Positions 32,848 through 41,872 of a stretch of 64,000 bases of DNA are shown here, piece after piece. The notes beneath the pieces are model-generated. The model did no database searches and was not told the origin of the DNA. It was given only the letters and a program-made list of their open reading frames with translations. Numbering within the stretch: the first letter of the stretch is position 1; each line of letters starts with the position of its first letter. The DNA is from Arthrobacter sp. Y-9 (GTDB lineage Bacteria > Actinomycetota > Actinomycetes > Actinomycetales > Micrococcaceae): NCBI RefSeq assembly GCF_029690065.1, contig NZ_CP121463.1:1426001-1490000 (forward strand), written 5' to 3'. Both the position numbers and the translations under genes were made by a program.

Positions 32848-34979
32848 CAGGTCTCCAGGGTGAGTCGGTCCCAGTCGGTGATGACGGGGAGGAGTTCTCC
32901 AGCGGCCCAGAGCGGCAGCTGGTCGAGGAAGTGGGGGTTTGCAGGGCTGCCGTCAGCGCCGAACGGGACGATCCAGTGGCTCTTTTGCCGGTCCGAGAGA
33001 TCCCAGGCGTAACGGGCCGCGGAACCCCGGAAGCACAGATGGCCTCCGCCCGGCACGCTCTCGTTCGCCATCACGCACGCGGCGTCGCCGGCCAGAGAAG
33101 TCGAGGGGAGCGAAGCGGCCGCGGACGCGGGGAGCCGGTGCAGTGGGTGCAGGCGGTGGAGCTCACCCCAGGTAGGGGTGCCCGCGCCGTCGGCCAGCTG
33201 CACGGGGAGCGCCGCTTCGAGGGCGGCCGCCGCTTCGTGCGGCAGGTCGAGACCGTCCGGGACCGGGCCCGCGATGAGAGTTTCGAGGGCGAGACCGAGC
33301 CGCCCGGTGAGTGCCAGCCAGGGTGCGAACACCGGAGAATGACCGGTGGGTGTCCGGAGCGGCTCGAACGCCGGGTGGGCTGCCAGTCGGTGGACCAGCG
33401 CTTCCCGCCAGAGGGCGAAGACCGCCGCCGGTCTGCTGTCGGCGTCCATGTGGCCGTCCCAGGTCAGGAGGTCCTCCAGGGTCCGTCGGGCCGCGGGGGA
33501 CAGCGTCTCGGGATTCAGGCCGGCGAGCAGAGACCGGAAGGCGGGCAGCGAACCCAGCCGGGTGTCGCTGTGGATGCGGCGCATGTCCTCCGGCCCGAGC
33601 AACGGGCGGGGGACGGCGTCGTCGTCCGCGTGGAGAAGGCCGGCGATGCGCGAGGCGCGGTGAGCGGGGGCGAACTCGAGTGCGATGTCCGCTCCGAGGG
33701 CGGCGGCGCGGTCGTTGGCGCTGACCGCCACCGTGTCCACGTCCCGCGAGGGGAGCGGCAGGAATGTGCCCTCCCACTGATGAGCCTCGGACCACGCCGG
33801 GACCGGCGTCACGCGATTCTCCGCCGAACGCTGCGGGACCTTTCCGGCGAGGACATGCCGCACGGCACCCTGGGTGTCCGCCACGAGCACGCTGTTGACC
33901 GGTTCCACCCACGCTTCCAGGGCGCGTTCGACGTCGGCGGTCCGGCTGCTGCGGAGCAGTGGCAGCAGTGCCTCGAACCCCAGCCGCGAGGTCACCCGGG
34001 CGGGAGTCCGCAGGCTCAGCCCCGATGAAACCGCACCGTCCTCCGGACCGGGGAGTCCCGCGATGACCGGGCCGCGCGGGGTTTCGGCGAGCTCCACCGT
34101 CACGGAGTCCCCACCCCGGACGAGGACCTCCTCCGTCCGCGTGGCGACCGGCTCCCAACCGTCCGGGCCGAACGCCTCGAGCCCGGTCGGCCCGGAGCGG
34201 CGCAGCTTCTCCCGGAACAGGTCCTGGTAGTCGGCCATGGAGTTCGTGATCGCCCACGCGACACCGCCCGCATGACCGAAATGCGGCAGTCCCGGAACAC
34301 CGGGGAAGGCGAGCCCGACGACGTCGAACTCCGGGCAGGAGAGGCGCACCTGCTGGTAGACGCCGGGTATCTCGAGGAGACGGTGCGGATCGCCCGCGAG
34401 GAGCGGGGCGCCGTCGGTGGTCCGTGAACCGTGCACGGCCCAGGCGTTGCTGCCGGAGAGCACCGGGGCTTCCTGGGAGAACAGCGCGACCGCCTCAGGC
34501 CCCAGGGTGTCCGCCACGTGTTCGCGGAAGAGTTTGTGGGGGAAGGTCGAGAACAGGATGTGGTTGACGAGGAACACCGCCAGGGGCGTCCACGGTGACC
34601 ATGAGCCCGGTTCCGTGCCGCTCTCGTCGAACTCGGCTCCGCCCCGATGGCCTTCGGCGAGGGCCTGGTTGACCCCGTCGACGTAGCGTCTGCACCAGCG
34701 GCGCGTCCCGTCGTCGAGAGCGTCGAAGCAGGCCCGGGCGGTGTCCGTCAGCATCGCCTGCCGGGCGAAACGGTCCCACGGGACGCCGTCGGGCCCGGTC
34801 ATCTCCGCGACCCGGCCCTCCGCGTGCCAGCGGTCCATTTCGAGCTGCCAGGACCGGTCGCACGCGGCGTTCCATCCCTGGAGGAACGCGAGGTCATCGG
34901 CCGAGTCCGCCCGCAGGTGGGGGATTCCCCACGGGTCGCGGTAGACGGCAGGGGAGGGCCCGGAGGAAGGGGCGGTCAT
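32847..34979 (-). CDS. Penicillin-acylase-family Ntn hydrolase
   Basis: The 710-residue protein has the layout of penicillin acylases: an alpha segment (1-176) with YRDPWGIPHLRADSADD and AFLQGWNAACDRSWQLE, then the autocatalytic cleavage site before Ser177 (LSGSNAWAVHG). The beta segment continues with GAPLLAGDPHRLLEIPGVYQQ, HAGGVAWAITNS and later EWEG-like text. Ser177 would become the N-terminal nucleophile. There is no signal peptide, so it should act in the cytoplasm, unlike periplasmic PvdQ. Coupling with a siderophore-type acyltransferase and an iron box just upstream suggest acyl removal or exchange on a siderophore precursor. Quorum-signal or beta-lactam cleavage is possible for the family but unsupported here. 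Confidence 0.82.
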   Translation of the reverse strand: MTAPSSGPSPAVYRDPWGIPHLRADSADDLAFLQGWNAACDRSWQLEMDRWHAEGRVAEMTGPDGVPWDRFARQAMLTDTARACFDALDDGTRRWCRRYVDGVNQALAEGHRGGAEFDESGTEPGSWSPWTPLAVFLVNHILFSTFPHKLFREHVADTLGPEAVALFSQEAPVLSGSNAWAVHGSRTTDGAPLLAGDPHRLLEIPGVYQQVRLSCPEFDVVGLAFPGVPGLPHFGHAGGVAWAITNSMADYQDLFREKLRRSGPTGLEAFGPDGWEPVATRTEEVLVRGGDSVTVELAETPRGPVIAGLPGPEDGAVSSGLSLRTPARVTSRLGFEALLPLLRSSRTADVERALEAWVEPVNSVLVADTQGAVRHVLAGKVPQRSAENRVTPVPAWSEAHQWEGTFLPLPSRDVDTVAVSANDRAAALGADIALEFAPAHRASRIAGLLHADDDAVPRPLLGPEDMRRIHSDTRLGSLPAFRSLLAGLNPETLSPAARRTLEDLLTWDGHMDADSRPAAVFALWREALVHRLAAHPAFEPLRTPTGHSPVFAPWLALTGRLGLALETLIAGPVPDGLDLPHEAAAALEAALPVQLADGAGTPTWGELHRLHPLHRLPASAAASLPSTSLAGDAACVMANESVPGGGHLCFRGSAARYAWDLSDRQKSHWIVPFGADGSPANPHFLDQLPLWAAGELLPVITDWDRLTLET

Positions 34980-34996
34980 CGGTCACGCTTTCAATA

Positions 34997-35015
34997 TTAG
35001 GTAAGGCTTACTTAA
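34997..35015. promoter_or_regulatory. IdeR/DtxR-type iron box
   Basis: TTAGGTAAGGCTTACTTAA matches 16 of 19 positions of the IdeR/DtxR consensus TTAGGTTAGGCTAACCTAA and keeps its dyad centre. It ends 17 bp upstream of the acylase start (34979) on the minus strand. The stretch is AT-rich against a very GC-rich background, so a chance match is unlikely. Repression by an IdeR/DmdR-type protein with iron is inferred. Confidence 0.85.
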
Positions 35016-35118
35016 GATGAGAAGGTAGCGTGAAGCGTGAGAACGGGGCAAATCGGCGTTAGTCTGGGGCCACGAGAGACCTGACTCAGGGGATGCGGCG
35101 GCCACGGGAGGGAGCGGT

Positions 35119-36219
35119 GTGGGAGAGGAACCGACCCGGCGCGGTGTGCTCGCGGCAGGAGCCCTGCTGGCGGCCGGTTTCCTGGCGTCTTGCACTCCCG
35201 GGGGCGGTTCGGGATGTGGCGCCGACACGCCCGCGCCGTCCGGTCCTGCCTCCGGCCGGGTGCCCGAGGACATCGTCACCGGGCTGAGCGCGCCCTGGGA
35301 TCTGGTGTTCCTCGACGGCTCGGCGCTGGTGAGCGAACGCGACAGTGGGCGGATCCTGGAGATCGTGCGGGAGGGTGACCGGCCGGCGCGCACCCGCGTC
35401 GTGGGCACCGTGCCCGGTGTCACGCACGTGGGGGAGGGCGGCCTGCTCGGTCTCGCCGTCGGCGCCGGGCGCATGCTCTACGCCTTTTCCACGGCGAAGG
35501 ACGGCAACCGCCTGCAGCGTTTCCCCCTCACAGGTGGCGCGGGGTCTTTCGGGCTGGGCTGCGCCGAGACCATGCTGGGCGGGATCCCCGCGGCGAGATT
35601 CCATCACGGCGGCCGGATCGCTTTCGGTCCCGACGGGATGCTCTACGCCGGGGTCGGGGACGCTCAGGAGCCGGACAAGGCCCAGGACGTCCAGTCCGTG
35701 CAGGGCAAGATCCTGCGTCTCGCCCCGGATGGGACGGTGCCCACGGACAACCCGTTCCCCGGCTCACTCACGTACAGCTACGGCCACCGCAACGTCCAGG
35801 GTCTCGCCTGGACGCCGGACGGCCGTCTGTTCGCCAGCGAATTCGGTCAGAACACGTGGGATGAGCTCAATGAGATCGTGCCGGGCGGAAACTACGGCTG
35901 GCCGCTCGCGGAGGGGATCGCCCGCCGCTCGGGGTTCCGTGACCCCGTGCAGCAATGGTCGCCGTCGGAGGCGAGCCCGAGCGGCCTGGCGTTCCTGGAC
36001 GGGGCGTTCTACCTGGCCAACCTCAAAGGCCAGTCGCTGCGCCGGGTGCCGCTCGCCGACCCAGGGCGCTCGGAGGTTCTGCTGCGCGGGGAGCTGGGCC
36101 GTCTGCGGACCGTGGTCCCGGCTCCCGACGGTTCCCTCTGGATCCTGACGAACAACACGGACGGCCGGGGCTCGCCCCGTGCGGGAGACGACCGCGTCGT
36201 GCGGCTCCCGGTGCGGTGA
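35119..36219 (+). CDS. Lipoprotein PQQ-type glucose/sorbosone dehydrogenase family protein
   Basis: A 366-residue exported protein. TRRGVLAAGALLAAGFLASC forms a twin-arginine-like signal peptide ending in a lipobox, so it is probably a Tat-exported lipoprotein. The mature part is a six-bladed propeller of the GSDH family, with HVGEGGLLGLAV, FHHGGRIAFGPDGMLYAGVGDA, YSYGHRNVQGLAWTP, SEFGQNTWDELNEI and GNYGWP. Members with PQQ and calcium oxidise sugars or sorbosone; PQQ dependence is not certain for this copy, and no PQQ genes are present. The GTG start has a GGGAGGGAG ribosome-binding site. It is divergent from the iron-box operon. Confidence 0.85.
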   Translation: MGEEPTRRGVLAAGALLAAGFLASCTPGGGSGCGADTPAPSGPASGRVPEDIVTGLSAPWDLVFLDGSALVSERDSGRILEIVREGDRPARTRVVGTVPGVTHVGEGGLLGLAVGAGRMLYAFSTAKDGNRLQRFPLTGGAGSFGLGCAETMLGGIPAARFHHGGRIAFGPDGMLYAGVGDAQEPDKAQDVQSVQGKILRLAPDGTVPTDNPFPGSLTYSYGHRNVQGLAWTPDGRLFASEFGQNTWDELNEIVPGGNYGWPLAEGIARRSGFRDPVQQWSPSEASPSGLAFLDGAFYLANLKGQSLRRVPLADPGRSEVLLRGELGRLRTVVPAPDGSLWILTNNTDGRGSPRAGDDRVVRLPVR

Positions 36220-36251
36220 GGCGCTGACGCCCCCCGGCCTGACCGGACCGC

Positions 36252-36301
36252 CACACGACGACGGCGCCGCCCACCGAGGTGAGCGGCGCCGTCGTCGTGT
36301 G
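36252..36301. terminator. Bidirectional terminator with 19-bp perfect stem
   Basis: CACACGACGACGGCGCCGC (36252-36270) pairs perfectly with 36283-36301 around a 12-nt loop, between the convergent dehydrogenase and permease genes. Confidence 0.75.
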
Positions 36302-36339
36302 CGGGGAGACCGTGCGCACAGCCCCTGAGGAGGTGGCCG

Positions 36340-37809
36340 TCAGGCCTCTTCGGCGACCTCGAGTTCGATCCGCCCGGTGTGCCGTGGCTTGATGGCGACG
36401 AGGTACACGACCGACAGAGCCCCGGCCAGGACCACGCCCACCAGCACCGCCAGGCGGCCGGTGTCCGAGAACAGCAGGACCACCAGGACGAACGCCATGA
36501 ACGCCAGGGCGATCCAGCTCAGGACGGGCCAGGCGGGCATCCGGTACGCGCCTCCGCCCACCCGCGTGCCACGCAGCTCGCGGCGCATCCGGAAGTGCGA
36601 GACGAGGATCATCACCCAGGTGAAGACGGTCGCGAAGGATGCGATGGACGCCACGAGGACGAACAGGGTGTCCGGGATCAGCAGGAACGCGACCAGACCG
36701 AGGATCAGGCCGCTGAACACCATGGTGACCGGCAGGAACGGAACGCCGGTGCGGCTCAGCTTCAGGAAGCTCCGCGGTGCCTGACCCTGCTGGGCCAGGC
36801 CGTACAGGGTGCGGATCAGGGTGTACGTGATCGCGTTCATCGCGGAGAGCGCCGCCGTGAGGACCACCGCGTTGATGATGTGCTCCGCAGCGGGGATGTT
36901 GAGGCCGGTGAACACCTGGACGAAGGGGCTGCCCTGCGTCCCGATCTTCCTCCACGGGAACAGGCAGAACATGACGCCGAGGGAGAGGATGTAGAAGATC
37001 AGGATGCGGAACGGCACGGAGTTGACGGCCTTGGGGATCGCCTTCCCCGGGTCTCCGGTCTCGCCCGCGGTCATGCCGAGGGTCTCCACGCCGCCGAAGC
37101 TGAACACGACGATCGCGAGGCTCATGACGATGCCCCACACGCCGAACGGTGCGAAGCCGCCGTCGTCCACGAGGTGATGCAGGCCGGGCTCGGCTCCGCC
37201 CATCGAGACGCCGAAGACGATCAGGCCGATGCCGCCGACGATCATCGCGATGATGGTGACGACCTTGATGAGGGAGAACCAGAATTCGAGCTCGCCGAAC
37301 ACGCTCACCTGGAGCAGGTTCAGGCCGCAGATGATGAGCATGGCCGCGAGCATCCAGACCCAGCCGGGCGTGCTGGGGAACCACAGCCCCATGTACTTGC
37401 CGGCCGCCACCATGTCCGCGATGGCCACCATGAGCATCTCGAACGCGAACACCCAGCCGGTCAGAAAGCCGGCGAGGGGGGAGATGTAGCGGTCCGCGTA
37501 CTGGGCGAAGGAACCGGCCACCGGATGGCGGACGGCCATCTCGCCGAGCGCGCGCATGACGATGAACACCATCGCACCGGCGACGATGTACGCCAGGAGC
37601 ACGGCGGGCCCGGCGGCCTTGATGGTCTCCGACGAGCCGTAGAAGAGGCCGGTGCCGATGGCCGAGCCGAGGGCGATGAAGCGGATGTGCCGCGTGGACA
37701 GCCGGCGCTGCAGATCGGCGGCCGGACCGGAGGAATCCGGTGCGGGGAAGGACGTGCGGACACTGCGCTGTGCCGTCGGGCGTCCCTGAGCTGGTGGTGA
37801 TTGATTCAT
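36340..37809 (-). CDS. Amino acid permease, APC superfamily (AAT family)
   Basis: A 489-residue transporter with 12 hydrophobic helices and cytoplasmic ends. The signature begins HIRFIALGSAIGTGLFYGS in helix 1, followed by GEMAVRHPVAGSFAQYADRYISPLAGFLTGW, and FGGVETLGMTAGETGDPGKAIPKA in helix 6 and its loop. This is typical of the AAT (AroP/ProY/GabP) group, proton symporters for amino acids or GABA. The exact substrate cannot be assigned. It is monocistronic between a convergent gene and the GlxA-type regulator, which points the same way with a gap of about 139 bp in which I see no feature. Confidence 0.88.
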   Translation of the reverse strand: MNQSPPAQGRPTAQRSVRTSFPAPDSSGPAADLQRRLSTRHIRFIALGSAIGTGLFYGSSETIKAAGPAVLLAYIVAGAMVFIVMRALGEMAVRHPVAGSFAQYADRYISPLAGFLTGWVFAFEMLMVAIADMVAAGKYMGLWFPSTPGWVWMLAAMLIICGLNLLQVSVFGELEFWFSLIKVVTIIAMIVGGIGLIVFGVSMGGAEPGLHHLVDDGGFAPFGVWGIVMSLAIVVFSFGGVETLGMTAGETGDPGKAIPKAVNSVPFRILIFYILSLGVMFCLFPWRKIGTQGSPFVQVFTGLNIPAAEHIINAVVLTAALSAMNAITYTLIRTLYGLAQQGQAPRSFLKLSRTGVPFLPVTMVFSGLILGLVAFLLIPDTLFVLVASIASFATVFTWVMILVSHFRMRRELRGTRVGGGAYRMPAWPVLSWIALAFMAFVLVVLLFSDTGRLAVLVGVVLAGALSVVYLVAIKPRHTGRIELEVAEEA

Positions 37810-37948
37810 GACTCACGTTCCGGGGAGGAGTGGTTTACCCGCAGAACTTTTCCACAGGCGTCCGGCAATGCCCAAAATCGGCCGGGCCGGTGGCCGACGG
37901 GCTGGGTGACACAGGGGCGGGGATCGCGCGAGGGCCGGGATCGCGCGC

Positions 37949-38923
37949 TCAGGCGCGCGCGGGCCTGCCGAACTCCTCGCGGTAGCGGCTCGGGGTGGTG
38001 TCCAGCTGCCGGGCGAAGTGTTCCCGCAGTCGTGCGGCGGTCCCGAACCCCGCGCGCCGGGCGACGGATTCGACGTCCAGCGGGGAGCCTTCCAGGAGCT
38101 CCCGGGCGAGCGCGAGCCGCTGGGTCACGAGCCATTGGTGGACGGTGGTGCCGGTGCGGACGCGGAAGGCGCGGGTGAAGGTGCTCCGGCTCTGGTGGGC
38201 CTGCGCGGCCAGCGCGTCGATCCCGAGAGGTTCGTGCAGCCGGTCCAGCGCCCAGGTCATGGCGTCGGTGACCGGATCGGATTCCTGGCGGGGGACCGGC
38301 GCTTCGATGAACTGCGCCTGGCCACCGGGACGGTGCGGGGCGGCGACGATCCTGCGCGCCACGCGATTGGCCGTCTCCTGGCCGCGGTGGCGGGCCAGGA
38401 GGTGCAGGCACGTGTCGATCCCGGCGGTCGCGCCGGCCCCGGTCACGAGACTGCCTTCATCCACGTACAGCCGCTCCGGACTCAGCCGGACGGAAGGGAA
38501 GCGGTCGCGGAACGTCCCGGTCCAGCTCCAGTGGGTGGTGGCCTCCCGGCCGTCCAGCAGGCCGCTGTCCGCCACGACGAAGACGCCGAGGCACAGGCCC
38601 ACCACGACCGCCCCTCGCTCATGCGCGCGGCGCAGGGCATCGGTGACGTCCGCGGGCGCCGCCGTCGTGGGGTCGGACCACCAGGGCACCACGATCAGAT
38701 CGGCGTCGTCGAACGCGTCCAGGCCGTGCTCCACGAGGAGCGAGTAGCCAGCGCCCGTCCGCAGTGGTCCGGGCCGGCGGCCCACCACCGTGATGTCCCA
38801 GGGCTCCATCGCTCCACGAGGCGACTCGGACCCCCAGACGAGGGACGGCACCGAGAGGTGGAACGGATTGATCCCGTCGAACGCGAGGACGGCGACGCGC
38901 GGAGCTGCTGCGGTGTGGTTCAT
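37949..38923 (-). CDS. GlxA-type regulator: DJ-1/PfpI domain with AraC helix-turn-helix
   Basis: A 324-residue protein. Residues about 8-190 form a DJ-1/PfpI class-I-glutamine-amidotransferase-like domain with GAVVVGLCLGVFVVADSGLLDG (Cys in the nucleophile-elbow position). Residues about 220-320 form an AraC-type DNA-binding domain with LGIDALAAQAHQSRSTFTRAF and VARRAGFGTAARLREHF. The start at 38923 has AGGAAGG about 4 nt upstream. It is divergent from a cysteine hydrolase gene (130-bp gap), a frequent pairing in which the GlxA-type protein activates the hydrolase. Confidence 0.87.
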   Translation of the reverse strand: MNHTAAAPRVAVLAFDGINPFHLSVPSLVWGSESPRGAMEPWDITVVGRRPGPLRTGAGYSLLVEHGLDAFDDADLIVVPWWSDPTTAAPADVTDALRRAHERGAVVVGLCLGVFVVADSGLLDGREATTHWSWTGTFRDRFPSVRLSPERLYVDEGSLVTGAGATAGIDTCLHLLARHRGQETANRVARRIVAAPHRPGGQAQFIEAPVPRQESDPVTDAMTWALDRLHEPLGIDALAAQAHQSRSTFTRAFRVRTGTTVHQWLVTQRLALARELLEGSPLDVESVARRAGFGTAARLREHFARQLDTTPSRYREEFGRPARA

Positions 38924-39053
38924 GACGCCTTCCTGTCCCGGGCCATGAGGGTGACCCCGAATCGACGAATCGTGACCCGATTCGACCTGTTCGACCGGGA
39001 TCGGCTCAGAGACCATGGTATCCATCAGCAGTCATCACCAAGGAGAGACGATC

Positions 39054-39647
39054 ATGACCAGCCCCACCCTGCGCGAACTCGGCCACGAGACCACCACCCC
39101 CGCGGACCTCAGCCGCGCCACGGTCATCCTGGTGGATTACCAGAACACGTACACGCAAGGCGTGATGGAACTCGACGGCTGGGAGGCGGCCCTGCAGGAG
39201 GCTTCCGCGTTGCTGGAGCGTGCCCGCGCGTCGGGCTCCACAGTCCTCCACGTGGTGCACGACGGCGGCCCCGGCAGCCCGTACGACCTGAACCAGGAGG
39301 TGGGGCGCATCCACCCGGCCGTGGCGCCGCGGGAGGGTGAAGAGGTGGTGGTCAAGACGGCGCCGAACTCCTTCGTCGGCACGCGCCTGGGGGAACTCGT
39401 CGACGCCGCGGGATGGAATGACGTGGTGATCGCGGGCTTCATGACGCACATGTGCGTCACGTTCACCGCGGAAGGCGCCCTGCTGCGGGGCAACGCCCCC
39501 ACCGTGGTGGCCAGCGCCTGCGCCACCCGCTCCCTCCCGTCCGTGGCCGGTCCGGTCACCTCGGAGGAACTGCACCGTTCGGCCCTGGCCACGATCGGGG
39601 ACGTCTACGGCGTGGTCGTGGAAAGTGCGGCTGATCTGTTGAGCTGA
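39054..39647 (+). CDS. Isochorismatase-like cysteine hydrolase
   Basis: A 197-residue enzyme of the isochorismatase superfamily. The triad is visible as Asp in ILVDYQNTYTQG, Lys in VVKTAPNSFVGT and Cys in GFMTHMCVTFTAEGA. Members hydrolyse amides or imides such as nicotinamide, N-carbamoylsarcosine or maleamate; the substrate here is unknown. The ATG at 39054 follows AAGGAGAGACGATC. It is the likely target of the divergent GlxA-type regulator and converges on the TetR gene with a 24-bp gap. Confidence 0.85.
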   Translation: MTSPTLRELGHETTTPADLSRATVILVDYQNTYTQGVMELDGWEAALQEASALLERARASGSTVLHVVHDGGPGSPYDLNQEVGRIHPAVAPREGEEVVVKTAPNSFVGTRLGELVDAAGWNDVVIAGFMTHMCVTFTAEGALLRGNAPTVVASACATRSLPSVAGPVTSEELHRSALATIGDVYGVVVESAADLLS

Positions 39648-39671
39648 CCTGTTGAATGGCGCGGAGGGACG

Positions 39672-40304
39672 TCAGGAAGCGTCGGTCTGAGTGGCCCGGT
39701 GCGCCGCCAGCCGGGCGCGCAGTGCGGTGAGGAGCATCTCCAGCCCGATTTCGAACGCCTGATCGCTCCTGCCTTTGCCGCTCGGCTGCAGTGTGAGAAG
39801 GCGTGCCAGATGCAAGGTGGGCGTGGTCGGCTCCCAGACGTCCTCCGGCGCGGCGAAGTCGAGGCCTGAACCGAGCGCGAAGGCGTCGAGGAGCTGGATC
39901 AGCACCAGCACCTCCTCCTCCGGGAAGCCTCCCCGCAGGAGGATGCCGGCCATGTGGTCGTACGAGGCGATGGCCGCCGCGTCGGTGACCGTCTCCGTGA
40001 CGATGAGCGGCACGATGTGCGGATGTTCCGTGTACATGCGGCGCTCGGAGCGGACCAGCAGCTCGACGGCCTCGTCCCACGGCAGTCCGTCCGGGATGTC
40101 GCTCATGTACCGCTCGACGAGCCGGCCGCGGACGAGCTCGATGATCGCCCGCCGGCCGTCCAGGTGGTTGTAGAGCGAGGACGGCTGGACGCTCAGCGCC
40201 CGGGCGAGGGCGTTCACGCCGAACGGCTTCCCCGAATCGATGAGTTCCATGGCGGCGTCGGCGATGCGAGCCGCCGTGAGGACGGGAGTCCGGGGACGTG
40301 CCAT
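39672..40304 (-). CDS. TetR-family repressor of the amidohydrolase cluster
   Basis: A 210-residue TetR protein. The helix-turn-helix is in VNALARALSVQPSSLYNHLDGRRAI (about 30-54), and the rest is a helical ligand-binding domain with TVTDAAAIASYDHMAGILL and LIQLLDAFALGSGLDF. It is divergent from the MFS-amidohydrolase-NylB-like operon. A perfect TetR-size palindrome (40486-40508) in the gap is its likely operator. The inducer is unknown but should be a substrate of the cluster. Confidence 0.88.
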   Translation of the reverse strand: MARPRTPVLTAARIADAAMELIDSGKPFGVNALARALSVQPSSLYNHLDGRRAIIELVRGRLVERYMSDIPDGLPWDEAVELLVRSERRMYTEHPHIVPLIVTETVTDAAAIASYDHMAGILLRGGFPEEEVLVLIQLLDAFALGSGLDFAAPEDVWEPTTPTLHLARLLTLQPSGKGRSDQAFEIGLEMLLTALRARLAAHRATQTDAS

Positions 40305-40485
40305 GGGCTGCTTTCGGAAGGCGGGCGGGGTGAGGGCGCGCGACGCCGGCCTCCGCCGCCGTCGCGCATCGTCCAGCCTAGCGCGGGCCGGGTGAGTCCG
40401 GGCCGGCCCGCCGCCCCTGCGGCGATGGATTTCCCCCCCAGGAGCGGGCAGGACTTCCCATTCCGCGTGACGTGGGTCATACTCA

Positions 40486-40508
40486 TAAACGAATGCTATT
40501 CGTTTATT
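40486..40508. promoter_or_regulatory. Perfect palindromic TetR operator
   Basis: ATAAACGAAT-GCT-ATTCGTTTAT is a perfect 10-bp inverted repeat with a 3-bp centre, the size and shape of a TetR operator. It is AT-rich in a GC-rich region and lies between the divergent TetR gene (start 40304) and the MFS gene (start 40575). Confidence 0.75.
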
Positions 40509-40574
40509 GCGGAGGACGGCCGTCCCCGCCCGTCCCGGAGCCGGCAATGCCGCCGTCTTCCCGCCTGGAGCACC

Positions 40575-41870
40575 ATGACCCACCCCCGACCCGCCACGCG
40601 CATCCCTCTGCGCCTCGGCAACGCCTCGGCCACCTTCGCCATCGCCGTCGCCGGTTACCTCGGCGTCAATCTCTCGCCCTACATGATCAGCGCCCTCGAG
40701 ACCTCGGTGGGCGTGGACTTCATCACCGCCGGATGGATCGTCACCGGAGTGCTGCTCGCCACCGCCATCGCCGGCCTCCTGGTGGCCCCGCTGTGCGCCG
40801 GACCCTGGCGGCTCCTGGTCGCCCGCGCCGGACTCGCGCTCGCGGTGCTCGCCTTCGGCGCCGCGGCCCTGGTTCCCTCGCCCGCTGTGATCATCCCCGG
40901 CCTTCTGCTCGGGGGTGTGGGCGCCGGCGGTGCTGTGGCCGCCTCGGGCGCCGCGTTCGCGGCCTTCACCAACCCCGACCGGGTCGCGGGCCTGAACGGG
41001 CTCGTCAACCGCGGCGTGATCACGGTGGTGCTCGCAGTCGTCCCGGTGCTCGGCCTGGCACCCGTGAACGTCTTCGGAGCGCTGGCACTGTTTTCGCTCA
41101 TCGGACTCCTGCTGAGTGTCTGGCTGCCCGGAGCGCCCGTGGCCGGCGGCGCGGTCGGCGCGGCGGTTGCCGAGGCCGTCCCGCTCGCAGTCCCCGCGAC
41201 CGAGTCCCTCCCGCTCATCCGTCCCGCCGTCCCGGCCGCTCCGAGGACTGTCGCCCTCGCCGGATGGGCGCTGCTGGTCACCTTCGCTCTGTGGGCCGTC
41301 AGCGAGGACTCCCTCTGGGCCATGGGTGGCGTGGTCGGCGGCGCCGTGGCCGGCGTGACTCCGGAAGGGCTGGGCATCGCGCTCAGCGGCGCGACCGCGG
41401 GCGGACTGATCGGCTCCCTCCTGCTCATGATCGTGGGGGACCGCCTGGGGCGCGCCGTCCCGCTGGCCATCCTGCTGGTGCTGGGCAGCGCCCTCAAGAT
41501 CTGCTCCTCGCTCGTCAGCGATCCGACGGCCTTCATCATCATCTTCATCGCCTGGAACACCGTGTACGCCGTGGCGTTCATGTTCTTCGTCGCCACCGCC
41601 GCCGCGCTGGACGCCGATGGCCGTTGGTCCGGCCCCCTGCTGGCCGTGTACCTCGTGGGTTCCAGCCTGACCCCCGTGATCGGGGCCGGACTCGTCGACG
41701 CCCTCGGTCACCAGGGCTTCACCCTGCTGCTCGGCGTGGCCAGTCTGCTCCTGGCGGTTCCCGCCGTCGCGGTGGCACGGCTCTCCACGCGCCAGGCCGC
41801 CCCGGCCGCCCACCCCGCGCCCGGCGCGGACCGTCTTCCCCTTGCACACACCGAACCCCAGGAGGCCTGA
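40575..41870 (+). CDS. MFS transporter of the amidohydrolase cluster
   Basis: A 431-residue protein with 12 predicted helices, beginning in the membrane at about residue 20. MFS features are weaker than usual (MIVGDRLGRAVP in the 8-9 loop). It probably imports or exports the compound handled by the downstream hydrolases; the direction is unknown. The ATG at 40575 follows CTGGAGCACC. The stop is 2 bp before the next gene, so it is the first gene of an operon controlled from the TetR operator. Confidence 0.8.
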   Translation: MTHPRPATRIPLRLGNASATFAIAVAGYLGVNLSPYMISALETSVGVDFITAGWIVTGVLLATAIAGLLVAPLCAGPWRLLVARAGLALAVLAFGAAALVPSPAVIIPGLLLGGVGAGGAVAASGAAFAAFTNPDRVAGLNGLVNRGVITVVLAVVPVLGLAPVNVFGALALFSLIGLLLSVWLPGAPVAGGAVGAAVAEAVPLAVPATESLPLIRPAVPAAPRTVALAGWALLVTFALWAVSEDSLWAMGGVVGGAVAGVTPEGLGIALSGATAGGLIGSLLLMIVGDRLGRAVPLAILLVLGSALKICSSLVSDPTAFIIIFIAWNTVYAVAFMFFVATAAALDADGRWSGPLLAVYLVGSSLTPVIGAGLVDALGHQGFTLLLGVASLLLAVPAVAVARLSTRQAAPAAHPAPGADRLPLAHTEPQEA

Positions 41871-41872
41871 GA

